Origin: Treponema sp.
GTDB lineage: Bacteria; Spirochaetota; Spirochaetia; Treponematales; Treponemataceae
Length of the DNA stretch: 64,000 bases
Assembly (NCBI GenBank): GCA_022510865.1
Contig: JAFLSQ010000005.1
Span: 31,451 to 95,450 of the forward strand
Reading direction: 5' to 3'
A program made the translations under genes and the position numbers. The notes beneath the pieces were generated by a model. It was not told where the DNA came from. It searched no databases and saw only the letters and a program-made list of their open reading frames with translations. Shown in pieces: positions 1-9,079 of this stretch. Numbering within the stretch: the first letter of the stretch is position 1; every line of letters begins with the position of its first letter.

Positions 1-1748
1 AGATTATACTGATTGAATGACAGCTCATCGCGGCTTCCGGCGGAGATAATCACAACCGAGCGTTTTTTGGCGGCGTTCACAAGGTCATTCGCCGCGAGCC
101 TGATTGCAAGGTCCGAGGCTACAGATACGCTCACCGGGGTCTTTAGGGCATCAAGCGAGAATTCGCCCAGCAAATCCGGGCGGCCGACATATTCTGTGAC
201 CGGCACCGAGCCTGCGGAGACAATGCGCAGAGTCCCTGAATCACCCATGGAGGCGACAATCTCACGCACAGCAGCCTCCATCTCAGTCCTGTAAAGAAGG
301 CTTGTCCGCGAGCGGTCAATTATGAGAGTGACATCCGCATCGGTATTGTTCGATGCCGCGCCAAGAAACTTCATGTTCGCGACGGGCTGCTGCTTCTCTG
401 AAAGAAAGAAATTCTCCTGCTGAAGCCCCACGACAGGCTGACGATGCCTGTTCTCCACGCGCAGCTCAACTGTAATCTGCGGGAAATTCGATGCGTCCAG
501 CTGCTCTATCTGGACAAAAAGTCCGCCAACAAGCTCCTGCACGTTGGACATGACATATACCTCGTTCGCGGTGAAATCCGAGACCAAGAAGTTCCCGTTG
601 ATGTCTGGGGATGCCATTGTAATGCGTGAGGGGGCGTTGCCTGTGCGGGCATGCTCGAAAATCGCACCGCTGTCCATATCCACAGAGACAAGGCGGTTTG
701 AGTCGCAGAGGACAAGGCTTCTGCCCATCAGCCTGATTCCCTCCGGCTTCGAGAAACTGCCCGGCTCAACAAGCGCGCGGATGAAATTCCCGGCGCGGTC
801 AAATTCATAAATGCTTCCGCTCTGGTCATCCGCGATGAAAACAGACTCATCGCTCACGGCAATTCCCGTGGGACCTTTCAGCCCCTGGAATCCCGACTGC
901 GCTCCGCCAAAAGAAAAAAGCGGCTCGCCGTCCTTGTCAAAGACATCAACGCGGCGGTTTCCGTAATCCGTGGCATAGATTCGCTCAAGATAATCCTGAG
1001 CAAGGTAAAGCGGCCCGACCATCTGACCTAGAGCGCGGCCTTTCGCGCCGATGTATTTTATGAAACGCGCGTTCTGATTCAAGAGCGCGAGCCTGTCGCC
1101 GGCGTGCTCCGCCACAAGGATGTTCCCGTCGTGCAGCCGGATAATATCGCTCGGACGGTCAAAGCCGTTCACCGGACCTGTAACCCTGTCGATTACAACC
1201 CCGTTCTGGTTCATAAGGATAATCTCGTTTGAGTTGTAGGCGGCAATCCACATTGTTCCGTCATAATTCGTGAGGACTGACACAGGCCCGCTGTAAATCT
1301 GATTGCCGTTAAAGTCTCCGGGAAACGCTCCCGCCTCAGAGAGCCGCATGAATTTCTCTGATGAGTCCCCGGTTACGCGCCGGTCACGCACAATCTCAAT
1401 CTTGTTCTCAAGAAGAAGCCCGCCGTATCCGTTGCCGGAGGCAGTCTGCCAGTAGCTCAAAGCCGAGCCTTCAAGCCCGGATTTATAGTAAGCCTTTCCG
1501 AGCCAGTCAAGGATGAGATTGTCATTCGGAAGATGAGTGAGGGCGCGCTCGAACTGGACAATCGCGTCATTGAAAGCGCAGCGGTAGTATGCCTGGACTC
1601 CGCGCCTGAATTCCTCGGAGGCGAAGCCCTCGTCGCTGGTGCGGGTACGATCCTCGGGAACTGTAAGCCCCGCGCTGCCGGTTGTCTGGGATGACACGGC
1701 CGAGAAAATCAGGATGAGAGCTGACAGCGAAACAAAAGCCTTTCTCAT
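1..1748 (-). CDS. Secreted TPR / NHL-repeat / VWA-like protein (3' end missing)
   Basis: The reading frame starts at the ATG at 1746-1748 and stays open to the left window edge (about 582 codons), so the C-terminus is missing. It begins with a signal peptide (MRKAF, then a hydrophobic stretch ending near VSSQ), so the product is exported. Residues about 45-130 look like TPR helices (an FERALTHLPND-type repeat). Residues about 150-410 are NHL-type beta-propeller blades, with recurring GPxGIAV and NRRVDVFD-like strings. The visible end resembles a von Willebrand A fold (DVTLIIDRSRTS) with a degenerate metal-site motif. It is the last gene of the minus-strand run from the GHMP kinase through surE and the TPR protein, six bases after the TPR gene. 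A scaffold or binding role in the periplasm is inference; no enzyme motif is visible. Confidence 0.7.
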   Translation of the reverse strand, partial: MRKAFVSLSALILIFSAVSSQTTGSAGLTVPEDRTRTSDEGFASEEFRRGVQAYYRCAFNDAIVQFERALTHLPNDNLILDWLGKAYYKSGLEGSALSYWQTASGNGYGGLLLENKIEIVRDRRVTGDSSEKFMRLSEAGAFPGDFNGNQIYSGPVSVLTNYDGTMWIAAYNSNEIILMNQNGVVIDRVTGPVNGFDRPSDIIRLHDGNILVAEHAGDRLALLNQNARFIKYIGAKGRALGQMVGPLYLAQDYLERIYATDYGNRRVDVFDKDGEPLFSFGGAQSGFQGLKGPTGIAVSDESVFIADDQSGSIYEFDRAGNFIRALVEPGSFSKPEGIRLMGRSLVLCDSNRLVSVDMDSGAIFEHARTGNAPSRITMASPDINGNFLVSDFTANEVYVMSNVQELVGGLFVQIEQLDASNFPQITVELRVENRHRQPVVGLQQENFFLSEKQQPVANMKFLGAASNNTDADVTLIIDRSRTSLLYRTEMEAAVREIVASMGDSGTLRIVSAGSVPVTEYVGRPDLLGEFSLDALKTPVSVSVASDLAIRLAANDLVNAAKKRSVVIISAGSRDELSFNQYN

Positions 1749-1754
1749 ATCCGT

Positions 1755-2438
1755 CTACCGCCTTGTCCTGATTCTGACAGACTGGATGTGGTCGGCAATC
1801 TCCGTGCTCTCACCGTCAATCTGCTCCGCTTTCTGAAGATACTGCATGGCATCATCATAAAGCCCCATCTTGTAGTAGACCCAGCCCAAAGAATCAAGGC
1901 AGGCGGCCGATGTAGGAGAGAGTTTGACCGCCTGCTTGCAGAGCGAGAGCGCCTTGGTCAAGTCGCGGTCCTGGCAGGCAAGCACATAACCCAGTCCGTT
2001 CAATGATGATATGTTGTCCGGGTCTCTCTCAAGGGATTTCTCATAAAAATCAAGGCAGCGGCTCACATCATCCTGCTCCCACGCTATGTACGCGATTGCG
2101 GCATAGACGGACGCGCTCATGTAGCCCGTGTCAAGCAGTTTCGTAAGCTCAAAGTCCGCGAGGCGTTTCCTGCCTGTCTCGACATAAATCACCGCGAGCA
2201 GGAAACGGCACTGCAATGTCTTCTCAAGGCTCACGCCGGATGTGACTACCTGCTCCAGATAAAGAAGGGCATCGTCATATCTTTTCAGTTTGGCATTGCA
2301 CAGCCCAAGATAATATGAGATTTCATTCTTGTCCGCCCCGCAGTCCGCAGGAAGGGCAAGGAAAAATCCGAGGGCCTTCTCGTAATCCCCATCAGAATAC
2401 AGCCTGACGCCTTCTTTTAAAACCGAATTATCTGCCAT
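1755..2438 (-). CDS. TPR-repeat protein
   Basis: This 227-residue protein is made almost entirely of tetratricopeptide helices. Recurrent A/G/Y/P patterns include YSDGDYEKALGFF, LKRYDDALLYLEQ, CLDFYEKSLERDPDN and YKMGLYDDAMQYLQKAEQ. There is no clear signal peptide or membrane segment, so it is probably a cytoplasmic adaptor that assembles protein complexes. It follows surE by 32 bases and precedes the TPR/NHL gene by six, so the three are probably co-transcribed. The TPR fold is clear; the partner is unknown. Confidence 0.8.
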   Translation of the reverse strand: MADNSVLKEGVRLYSDGDYEKALGFFLALPADCGADKNEISYYLGLCNAKLKRYDDALLYLEQVVTSGVSLEKTLQCRFLLAVIYVETGRKRLADFELTKLLDTGYMSASVYAAIAYIAWEQDDVSRCLDFYEKSLERDPDNISSLNGLGYVLACQDRDLTKALSLCKQAVKLSPTSAACLDSLGWVYYKMGLYDDAMQYLQKAEQIDGESTEIADHIQSVRIRTRR

Positions 2439-2470
2439 TCTCCCACCACCAGATTTTTTCTGCTATCATT

Positions 2471-3235
2471 CTACACTTTAAATGAAATACCGTCCACTAC
2501 ATTAGCGGCAAGAGGCTGCGCATGCACCATGCTCAGGACGATGTACCCGGACCGCGCATAATCAAAATCCGTGCCGGAATCGCAGGCAGGAGGCCCGTCA
2601 TCCCTGGGATTGAAATGCGAGAAAACTCCGTTCGATGTCCTCTCTATCCTGATGTCCTCATTGTAATGCCTGACCTGAAGCCGATTTGCAATCCTCACGC
2701 CCTTGTATGAGTCGCGGGACGCGGCGTTGATGTTCACGAACGTCCCCGGATATTTTTCTGCCGACATCTCCGCCAGAGTCTCAAGATTATCAGAGACAAA
2801 ATCCGCAAGGGCGATGTATTTCGCGCCCTCCCCGTTCCAGCCATGCAGTCCGTCAGGAAAAAGGCTCACCGCGATTCCGGGCACTCCGCTCAGAACCGCC
2901 TGACGCGCGCCGGCGCAGGTCCCTGAGTAAACGATGTCAGTGCCCATATTCGCACCGTCATTTATTCCGGAGAGAACCACATCAAAATCAACGTCAAAAA
3001 GGCCGCTTCTGAGCGCGACGCAGGTGCAGTCCGCAGGCATTCCCGAGCATCCCCACCAGTTTTTTTTATGCGGAATAAGCTCCAGGTCATGGAACATGAG
3101 GATGTGGTGCGATGCCGCGGAGCGGTTGGAGTCCGGCGCAAGGACATACACATCGTGATTTTTTCCCACCCGCTCGGCAAGGACACGCAGTCCCTCGCTC
3201 TCAATTCCGTCATCATTAACAATCAGAACGTTCAT
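2471..3235 (-). CDS. surE: 5'/3'-nucleotidase SurE
   Basis: SurE removes phosphate from nucleoside 5'- and 3'-monophosphates using a divalent metal. The 254-residue length is normal for the family. Metal ligands are visible as D8 and D9 (VNDDGI), S39 (DSNRSAAS) and N92 (SGINDGANMG); the SGTCAGARQAV helix that follows is also typical. The gene starts at the first ATG, one base after the stop of the upstream GHMP kinase, so the two are probably translationally coupled. Family membership is certain; the preferred substrate cannot be read from sequence. Confidence 0.95.
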   Translation of the reverse strand: MNVLIVNDDGIESEGLRVLAERVGKNHDVYVLAPDSNRSAASHHILMFHDLELIPHKKNWWGCSGMPADCTCVALRSGLFDVDFDVVLSGINDGANMGTDIVYSGTCAGARQAVLSGVPGIAVSLFPDGLHGWNGEGAKYIALADFVSDNLETLAEMSAEKYPGTFVNINAASRDSYKGVRIANRLQVRHYNEDIRIERTSNGVFSHFNPRDDGPPACDSGTDFDYARSGYIVLSMVHAQPLAANVVDGISFKV

Positions 3236-3236
3236 T

Positions 3237-4418
3237 TTAGTCCCTCACAACACCCGCGCCGTCAGCGGTCTCAACCTTGTGCACAAGCGGATGAAATCCG
3301 AAAATCTTCTCGAACTCAGCGATTCTCTCGCCGAAAGCCTCCTCATCGCTCTCGCGCAGAAAGGCGTAAAGGCATCGGCCGTATCCTTTCCCGGTAATCC
3401 GCCCGCAGGTGACAGGATTTCGCACGAAGTCAAGGTTAGGCTCAAGCTCGCTCACGCGCTTAAGAAGCCAGTCAATCTCCGGGCACGAGATGTTGAACAT
3501 ATCGCGCATGGTCTCGTGGCTGTGGTTCACCGCCCTCGCGAACTTGAAGAAATCCTGCTTCTCAAGGCCCTCGCGGGCATCAAGCACATCGCCGTGCTCC
3601 CGCATGATTGCCAGGAGCTTGCGGCGCACATCCTCGCTCACGACAGAAAGCTCCTCGTTTATGTCCGAGACGCTGTCAACATATCTCCACCCGCCGTAAA
3701 CGTTCTGCCTCGGCTCGCGCAAATCCCCGAGGATAAGCGCGTTCTCCGGCTCATAGAGCGAGTTCTCGTTCCAGACGCTCACACGCGGCACTTTTGTGTC
3801 AACAAGGAAAAGCCTCTTGTCCTCGAACATATAGGGGATGTAATCCCATCTGCTTTTGAAATAATCCGTGACGAGCAGGCTGCCTTTCTGGGCAAAAAGC
3901 GCGGTGATGTTGTCCGCAAGGAGATTCTCTGCGCGGAGGAAACGCCTGTTCCCGCACTCCAGAATCTGAAGAAGATCAGCGTCAGAGAGCGGGAGCAGAA
4001 AAAGCGATTTCACCGCGACTGCGAGGGCAACTTTCATCGCCGTGGTGATTCCGAAGCCCGCCGACGGAAGAATATCGCTGTAAACCATGATGTCCATTCC
4101 CATCAGAGGGAATCCCGCGGAGACAAAGCCGTATATCACGGATTTGAGGGCGTTCGCCCACCTGTCCTCTCTCTTGAATTTGAGTGATGCAAGACCTGAT
4201 TTTTTCCGCTCGTCAATCTGGGAGAAATAAAACTTCAAAGAAGTGTCATGCCGCCTTGAGACCGAGACATAAACCGACATATTGACCGCCATCGAAAGCG
4301 TCTTGTCCTTGAAAAACCACGAATGCTCGCCAATCAGATGAAAACGTCCCGGTGATTTTACGACAATATCCGGCTTTGTCCCATACTCATTCTGATGAGC
4401 ATCATTTACAAGCGTCAT
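3237..4418 (-). CDS. GHMP-family kinase, galactokinase-like with altered motifs
   Basis: This 393-residue protein has the galactokinase architecture: an N-terminal SPGRFHLIGEHSW segment, a central ATP loop region (SAGFGITTAMKVALA) and a C-terminal GRITGKGYGRCLYA motif. Two signatures depart from active galactokinases. The GEH-x-DY sugar-binding motif reads GEHSWFF, so the substrate Asp is absent, and the usual GLSSSAA phosphate loop reads FGITTAM. It may phosphorylate another sugar or have lost activity. The start at 4418 has a strong GGAGGGG ribosome site. It heads the minus-strand run with surE and is divergent from lnt. Confidence 0.75.
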   Translation of the reverse strand: MTLVNDAHQNEYGTKPDIVVKSPGRFHLIGEHSWFFKDKTLSMAVNMSVYVSVSRRHDTSLKFYFSQIDERKKSGLASLKFKREDRWANALKSVIYGFVSAGFPLMGMDIMVYSDILPSAGFGITTAMKVALAVAVKSLFLLPLSDADLLQILECGNRRFLRAENLLADNITALFAQKGSLLVTDYFKSRWDYIPYMFEDKRLFLVDTKVPRVSVWNENSLYEPENALILGDLREPRQNVYGGWRYVDSVSDINEELSVVSEDVRRKLLAIMREHGDVLDAREGLEKQDFFKFARAVNHSHETMRDMFNISCPEIDWLLKRVSELEPNLDFVRNPVTCGRITGKGYGRCLYAFLRESDEEAFGERIAEFEKIFGFHPLVHKVETADGAGVVRD

Positions 4419-4450
4419 TGTCCGCCCCCTCCGAACCCCGCATTTTTATC

Positions 4451-4480
4451 TTGAATTTTTACCAAGCATAACGTTAAAAT
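4451..4480 (+). promoter_or_regulatory. Sigma-70-type promoter for lnt
   Basis: TTGAAT (4451-4456), an 18-base spacer and TAAAAT (4475-4480). The ATG of lnt is only nine bases downstream of the -10 and no Shine-Dalgarno is visible, so the transcript would be nearly leaderless. Confidence 0.5.
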
Positions 4481-4489
4481 AATAATGCA

Positions 4490-6259
4490 ATGGAAGTGAT
4501 TTTACAAGTTTTTTATTCAGTTTTTTCCGGAGCGATACTTTCCGCCGCCATCCCAAATGAAATTCTCAGGTTCGGCGCGCCTTATCTGACGCTGGTCGCT
4601 TTCATTCCGTTTTATCTCTGCCTCCTAAGATGCAGGACTTTCGCGCAGGCGTTCCGCGCGGGCTTCATCCAGGCAATCACGGCGCATCTTATATCAAGCT
4701 TCTGGCTCGCATATTTCAAGGATTTCGCGATTTTCACGCTGGGAGCATCAGCCGTCGGAACCGGATTCATAGGCGGATTCATGGGATTCGTGTATTACCT
4801 GCCGCTGTCATCGTCCGTGTGCGCGAACCCCCTGAGCCATGACAGCGCGACCGCGAGGTTTTTCATCACGCCGTCATTCCGGGCAGTCTATTTCGCATCC
4901 GCGTACACAATCTACGAATGGATAAAATCATCGGGATTTCTTGGCTATCCGTGGGGAACAGTCTCATCGGCGATGTTCAGGTGGCCGGTAATCATGCAGG
5001 TCTCATCAATCACAGGGACTTACGGAATAACTTTCCTGATTATGCTCCTGAACGCGGTGCTCGCGGAGAAATTCCTGATTTTTTTCAGCCGGGACGGAAA
5101 AATCACAGGCTCCGCAAGGCAATCACATCTTGAGAACGCCGTCAATCTATCGCTCGCGCTGGCTCTCTGCGCGCTCGCCTACGGAATTTTCCAGTATAAT
5201 GTCCCGAGAAAAATCATCAAGACGTTCACGGCGGTGCTTGTCCAGCAGAACGCAGACCCATGGAAGCAGTCAAGCGATGACGAGTCAATCCTCCTGTCAC
5301 AGGCGCTCACAGAGAAAAAGCTTGAGGAGCTCAGGGAATCCGGCAAGAAGGCGGATCTTGTTGTCTGGAGCGAGGGCGTGCTTGCCACTGCCTTCCCGCA
5401 CGGAGCGTCATATTACAGAAGGAATCCGCAGGAACGTCCGCTCATCAATTTCATAAAGGAGAACGGGATTCCGCTGCTTGCAGGCGGCTCGTTCATAAAA
5501 AACGCCGGGAAAAAGCAGATTAACAACGCCGCGCTTTTTTTTGACGGCGACGGGAATTTCCGCGGGCATTACGCCAAGAACCATCTTGTGCCGTTCGCGG
5601 AGGTGATTCCGTTCGCGGAGGTGCCGGCTGTCAGCAATTTCCTCAAAAAGGCCGTGGGAATATCCGCGGGATGGACGCCGGGCGATCAGTACGTCTATTT
5701 TGATTTTCCTGCCGCGCCCACGGAGCATTACAGGCTTCCGGCCGTGCGGAACATCGACATCACGGAGGATTTCGCGCAGCAGCAGCGGGATGCCAGCGAG
5801 GAAGTCAAAGTGAGGATATGCACTCCAATCTGTTTTGATGATGCTTTCACCGATATTATGCGGCCGCTCTTTCTGAACGGTGCGGAGGTTTTCCTGAACA
5901 TCACGGATGACTCGTGGTCGCTAAAGGCCTCAAGCGAGATTCAGCATTTTGTGATTGCCTCCTACCGCGCCATTGAGTACAGGACCACGCTCGTTCGCTG
6001 CGCGAACGCGGGTTATTCTGTTGTAGTGGACGCGAGCGGCAGAATCATCGCGGATATGCCGCTTTTTGCCGCGGATGCGATGACCGCCGAGATTCCGGTT
6101 TTCAATCGCACTATGACGACTTACGCGAGGTGGGGGAACTGGCTGCCGTACACGCTCATCGTCCTTGTGCTCGTGTACATGGCTTACAGCATCATCACTT
6201 TTGAGGCAAGCGATTACATTCCGTCCGAGAGAAAACGCAATCGAAAGTCCAGAAAATAG
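4490..6259 (+). CDS. lnt: Apolipoprotein N-acyltransferase
   Basis: Lnt transfers a fatty acid from phospholipid to the N-terminal cysteine of lipoproteins, the last step of lipoprotein maturation at the inner membrane. The 589-residue protein has about six hydrophobic segments in its first 235 residues, then a nitrilase-fold domain. The catalytic triad can be placed at E295 (VVWSEG), K363 (YAKNHLVPF) and C448 (TPICFDD). A final hydrophobic helix (about 555-575) precedes a basic tail. The gene stands alone between divergent and downstream promoters. It fits a genome rich in lipoproteins, five of which occur in this window. Confidence 0.93.
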   Translation: MEVILQVFYSVFSGAILSAAIPNEILRFGAPYLTLVAFIPFYLCLLRCRTFAQAFRAGFIQAITAHLISSFWLAYFKDFAIFTLGASAVGTGFIGGFMGFVYYLPLSSSVCANPLSHDSATARFFITPSFRAVYFASAYTIYEWIKSSGFLGYPWGTVSSAMFRWPVIMQVSSITGTYGITFLIMLLNAVLAEKFLIFFSRDGKITGSARQSHLENAVNLSLALALCALAYGIFQYNVPRKIIKTFTAVLVQQNADPWKQSSDDESILLSQALTEKKLEELRESGKKADLVVWSEGVLATAFPHGASYYRRNPQERPLINFIKENGIPLLAGGSFIKNAGKKQINNAALFFDGDGNFRGHYAKNHLVPFAEVIPFAEVPAVSNFLKKAVGISAGWTPGDQYVYFDFPAAPTEHYRLPAVRNIDITEDFAQQQRDASEEVKVRICTPICFDDAFTDIMRPLFLNGAEVFLNITDDSWSLKASSEIQHFVIASYRAIEYRTTLVRCANAGYSVVVDASGRIIADMPLFAADAMTAEIPVFNRTMTTYARWGNWLPYTLIVLVLVYMAYSIITFEASDYIPSERKRNRKSRK

Positions 6260-6300
6260 TCAATACCATCACGCGGAATTTTTCTGACAAGCACAGAATT

Positions 6301-6320
6301 TATTTTTGTCAACAAAAATA
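6301..6320. promoter_or_regulatory. 20-bp perfect palindrome upstream of nrdR (candidate operator)
   Basis: TATTTTTGT and its exact reverse complement ACAAAAATA are separated by CA. The element lies 36 bases upstream of the nrdR -35. It does not match the NrdR box or an FNR box (TTGAT-N4-ATCAA). The binding protein is unknown. Confidence 0.5.
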
Positions 6321-6356
6321 GTTTAAAAAAAATTCGCTTTTTTTTCCAGAATTCCC

Positions 6357-6385
6357 TTGCAACGACAATTCCAGTCCAATAAGAT
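6357..6385 (+). promoter_or_regulatory. Promoter of the nrdR-nrdD-nrdG operon
   Basis: TTGCAA (6357-6362), a 17-base spacer and TAAGAT (6380-6385), followed by a GGGTGGTGAT ribosome site and the nrdR ATG at 6406. Confidence 0.6.
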
Positions 6386-6405
6386 TATACAAGGGTGGTG
6401 ATTCG

Positions 6406-6876
6406 ATGCGTTGTCCTTACTGCGGAAAATTAGATGACAAAGTCCTTGAGTCAAGGGCAATGGTGAACGGAGAGAGCATACGCCGCCGCCGTGAGTGCCT
6501 TTCGTGCGGCTACCGCTTCACAAGCTATGAGCGCATAGACGAGAAGCCGTTCATGGTCATAAAGCGCGACGGCCGCCGCCAGCCTTTTGACAGAAAAAAA
6601 CTTGAGAAGGGAATTGAGCGGGCTTTGGAGAAGCGGCCTGTATCCACCAGCATGGTCGAGCAAATCTCAAACGACATAGAGGACATGGCAGTCGAACAGG
6701 GCAAGGAATCGCGGGAAATCGCGACATCCGCGCTTGGCGAGCTTGTGCTTGAGAAACTTTATGAGATAGACAAGGTGTCTTACATCAGGTTCGCATCCGT
6801 GTACAGGCACTTTGAGACTCTGGATGAATTCATAAAGGAAGTCAAAGAAATAGAGAAGAGGGGAAAAAATGAGTGA
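6406..6876 (+). CDS. nrdR: Transcriptional repressor NrdR
   Basis: NrdR senses (d)ATP and represses ribonucleotide reductase genes. The 156-residue protein has the N-terminal zinc ribbon, with C3 and C6 (CPYC) and C31 and C34 (CLSC), then an ATP-cone domain from about residue 48 (VIKRDGRRQPFDRKKLEKGI) to about 138 (SYIRFASVYRHF). It overlaps the next gene, nrdD, by eight bases, so regulator and enzyme are translationally coupled. No canonical NrdR box was found in the leader, so direct autoregulation is not shown by the sequence. Confidence 0.97.
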   Translation: MRCPYCGKLDDKVLESRAMVNGESIRRRRECLSCGYRFTSYERIDEKPFMVIKRDGRRQPFDRKKLEKGIERALEKRPVSTSMVEQISNDIEDMAVEQGKESREIATSALGELVLEKLYEIDKVSYIRFASVYRHFETLDEFIKEVKEIEKRGKNE

Positions 6877-8986
6877 GCAGTCAATCTTTCCGGAATGGAG
6901 AAGTTTCCTTGGGTCCAGCACGGACGCGGAGACAAAAGGATTCATAAAATCCGTCGTAAAACGCTCAGGAGAAATCGCGGATTACGACAGGGGCAAGATT
7001 GAGACAGCCATCGGCAAGGCGATTGAGGCCGTGGAGAAGCGGAAAAATCCCGACAAGGCCGAGGCGCTCACAGATTTGGTCGAGGAGAGACTTCGGCTAC
7101 AGATGGCGGGCAGCCGCGCACACTCCATCCCCGCAATCGAGGAGATTCAGGACATCGTTGAGAGCGTCCTCATAGAGAACAAAGAGGTTGAGATTGCGAA
7201 GGCTTATATTCTGTACCGAGCGCGTCATGAGGCGGTGCGCGATGCCAGAAGCCTGATGCTCGACATAAACCGGACTATGGACGGCTATCTTGCCCAGAGC
7301 GACTGGCGCGTGAACGAGAACGCGAACGTGAACTTCTCTCTTGGCGGCCTGATTCTCCACAACTCCGGGACAATCACCGCGAACTACTGGCTGAACAACA
7401 TATACTCAAAAGAGGTGGCAGAGGCGCACAGAACCGCGGCCTTCCACATACATGACCTTTCGATGTTCTCGGGCTACTGCGCGGGATGGTCGCTGCGCCA
7501 GCTCATAGCGGAGGGATTGGGCGGCATTCCCGACAAAATCACGTCAACTCCGGCATCACACCTGTCCACGCTGGTCAATCAGATTGTTAATTTCCTCGGG
7601 ATTATGCAGAACGAGTGGGCGGGCGCTCAGGCATTCTCATCATTTGACACATACCTCGCGCCTTTCATCCGCGCTGACAATCTTACGGAGAAGCAGGTCC
7701 GTCAGTGCATCCAAAGCTACATTTACGGCGTGAACACCCCGAGCCGATGGGGAAGCCAGGCTCCGTTCACCAACATCACGCTGGACTGGGTGTGCCCCGA
7801 TGACCTCAGGAACAAGAAGGCGGTTGTCGGCGGAAAAGAGCAGGATTTCACATACGGCGACTGCCAGAAAGAGATGGACATGATAAACAAAGTGTTCATC
7901 GAGCTGATGATTGAGGGTGACGCGGACGGACGTGGATTCGCCTACCCCATCCCAACATACAACATCACAAAAGATTTCGACTGGTCGTCACCGAACGCGG
8001 AGCTTCTGTTCAGGATGACCGCCCAGTACGGCACTCCGAACTTCCAGAATTTCATCAACTCGGATCTGAACCCCAGCGACGTGCGCTCAATGTGCTGCCG
8101 ACTTCAGCTTGACAAGCGCGAGCTTAGGCGCAGGGGTGGCGGACTTTTCGGCGCGGACGAATTCACAGGCTCAATCGGGGTCGTTACAATCAACCTGCCG
8201 CAGATAGGCTATCTCGCAAAATCAGAGGCGGAATTCTTCAAGCGGCTTGACTATCTTATGGAGCTTGCGAAGGAGAGCCTGTGCACAAAAAGGAAGGTCA
8301 TCCAGAAACTCTACGACGGCGGGCTTTTCCCCTACACGCGCCGCTACCTCAAGACGCTCTCGAATCATTTCAACACAATCGGATTGTGCGGCATGAACGA
8401 GTGCTGCATGAATTTCCTCGGCACTGACATCACAAGCCGCGAGGGCAAGGCTTTCGCTCAGCGCGTCCTCAAGCACATGCGCGGCAGAATGCAGGATTTT
8501 CAGGAAGAGACCGGAGATTTGTTCAATCTGGAGGCGACGCCCGCGGAATCCACCTCATACCGCCTCGCGCGGCATGACAAGAGCCAGTTCCCCGATATAA
8601 TCACAAGCGGAACATCCGAGCCTTTCTACACGAATTCGTCGCAGCTTCCGGTGGATTTCACGGCGGATGTCTTCGAGGCGCTCGACCATCAGGAGTCCTT
8701 GCAGACAGAATACACGGGCGGAACGATGTTCCACGTATTCATGGGCGAGGCAATCAGCGACTGGAAAGCCTGCGCGGAGCTTGTGCGCACAATCGCGAGC
8801 AAGTACAGAATCCCGTTCTTCACAATCTCGCCGACGTACTCAATCTGCAAGGTTCACGGCTACATCAAAGGCGAGCATTTTGAGTGCCCCGAGTGCCGTA
8901 AAGAGAAAGAGAGGGAACTGAAAGAAAGGCTCGCCGCGCTTGAGGCGGAGCGGGACAAAGTTCTTGCGGAGGCAAGGAAATCCTGA
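6869..8986 (+). CDS. nrdD: Anaerobic ribonucleoside-triphosphate reductase catalytic chain, lacking its glycyl-radical domain
   Basis: Class III reductase subunit that converts NTPs to dNTPs without oxygen. The 705 residues hold an N-terminal ATP cone (about 27-120), then the ten-stranded barrel with typical strings (NVNFSLGGLILHNSGT, AAFHIHDLSMFSGYCAGWS, SMCCRLQLD, GLCGMNECCMNF). The C-terminal metal site reads CKVH followed by CPEC. The protein then ends in a charged helical tail (KEKERELKERLAALEAE) at tandem TGA TGA stops. The mandatory glycyl-radical motif (RxxGYY) is absent here and is found on the next gene, in the same reading frame. This is therefore a split enzyme. A frame-preserving nonsense mutation is the alternative, but the second gene has its own ribosome site and start. 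Confidence 0.93.
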   Translation: MSEQSIFPEWRSFLGSSTDAETKGFIKSVVKRSGEIADYDRGKIETAIGKAIEAVEKRKNPDKAEALTDLVEERLRLQMAGSRAHSIPAIEEIQDIVESVLIENKEVEIAKAYILYRARHEAVRDARSLMLDINRTMDGYLAQSDWRVNENANVNFSLGGLILHNSGTITANYWLNNIYSKEVAEAHRTAAFHIHDLSMFSGYCAGWSLRQLIAEGLGGIPDKITSTPASHLSTLVNQIVNFLGIMQNEWAGAQAFSSFDTYLAPFIRADNLTEKQVRQCIQSYIYGVNTPSRWGSQAPFTNITLDWVCPDDLRNKKAVVGGKEQDFTYGDCQKEMDMINKVFIELMIEGDADGRGFAYPIPTYNITKDFDWSSPNAELLFRMTAQYGTPNFQNFINSDLNPSDVRSMCCRLQLDKRELRRRGGGLFGADEFTGSIGVVTINLPQIGYLAKSEAEFFKRLDYLMELAKESLCTKRKVIQKLYDGGLFPYTRRYLKTLSNHFNTIGLCGMNECCMNFLGTDITSREGKAFAQRVLKHMRGRMQDFQEETGDLFNLEATPAESTSYRLARHDKSQFPDIITSGTSEPFYTNSSQLPVDFTADVFEALDHQESLQTEYTGGTMFHVFMGEAISDWKACAELVRTIASKYRIPFFTISPTYSICKVHGYIKGEHFECPECRKEKERELKERLAALEAERDKVLAEARKS

Positions 8987-9043
8987 TGATTTTTCCGGGC
9001 GCGCCCAGAATCCTGGCGTGCCGTGACAAATAAAACACAAAAA

Positions 9044-9061
9044 TCCGCTACATCTAGCGGA
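9044..9061. other. Intercistronic hairpin between the two halves of the reductase
   Basis: TCCGCT (9044-9049) pairs with AGCGGA (9056-9061) around a six-base loop, just before the GGGAGG ribosome site of the glycyl-radical gene. A 10-bp palindrome GGGCGCGCCC also lies at 8997-9006. These could adjust the ratio of the two chains; that is inference. Confidence 0.45.
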
Positions 9062-9079
9062 ATGCGGGAGGTTACGAAA

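Noticed and set aside
3279..4187. 302-codon plus-strand ORF
   Set aside because: It lies entirely antisense to the GHMP kinase, has no ribosome site and no protein-like pattern.
8984..8989. TGA TGA as selenocysteine or programmed readthrough joining the two reductase halves
   Set aside because: Two consecutive UGA and a good ribosome site plus ATG downstream make separate translation more likely; no convincing SECIS-like stem directly after the codons.
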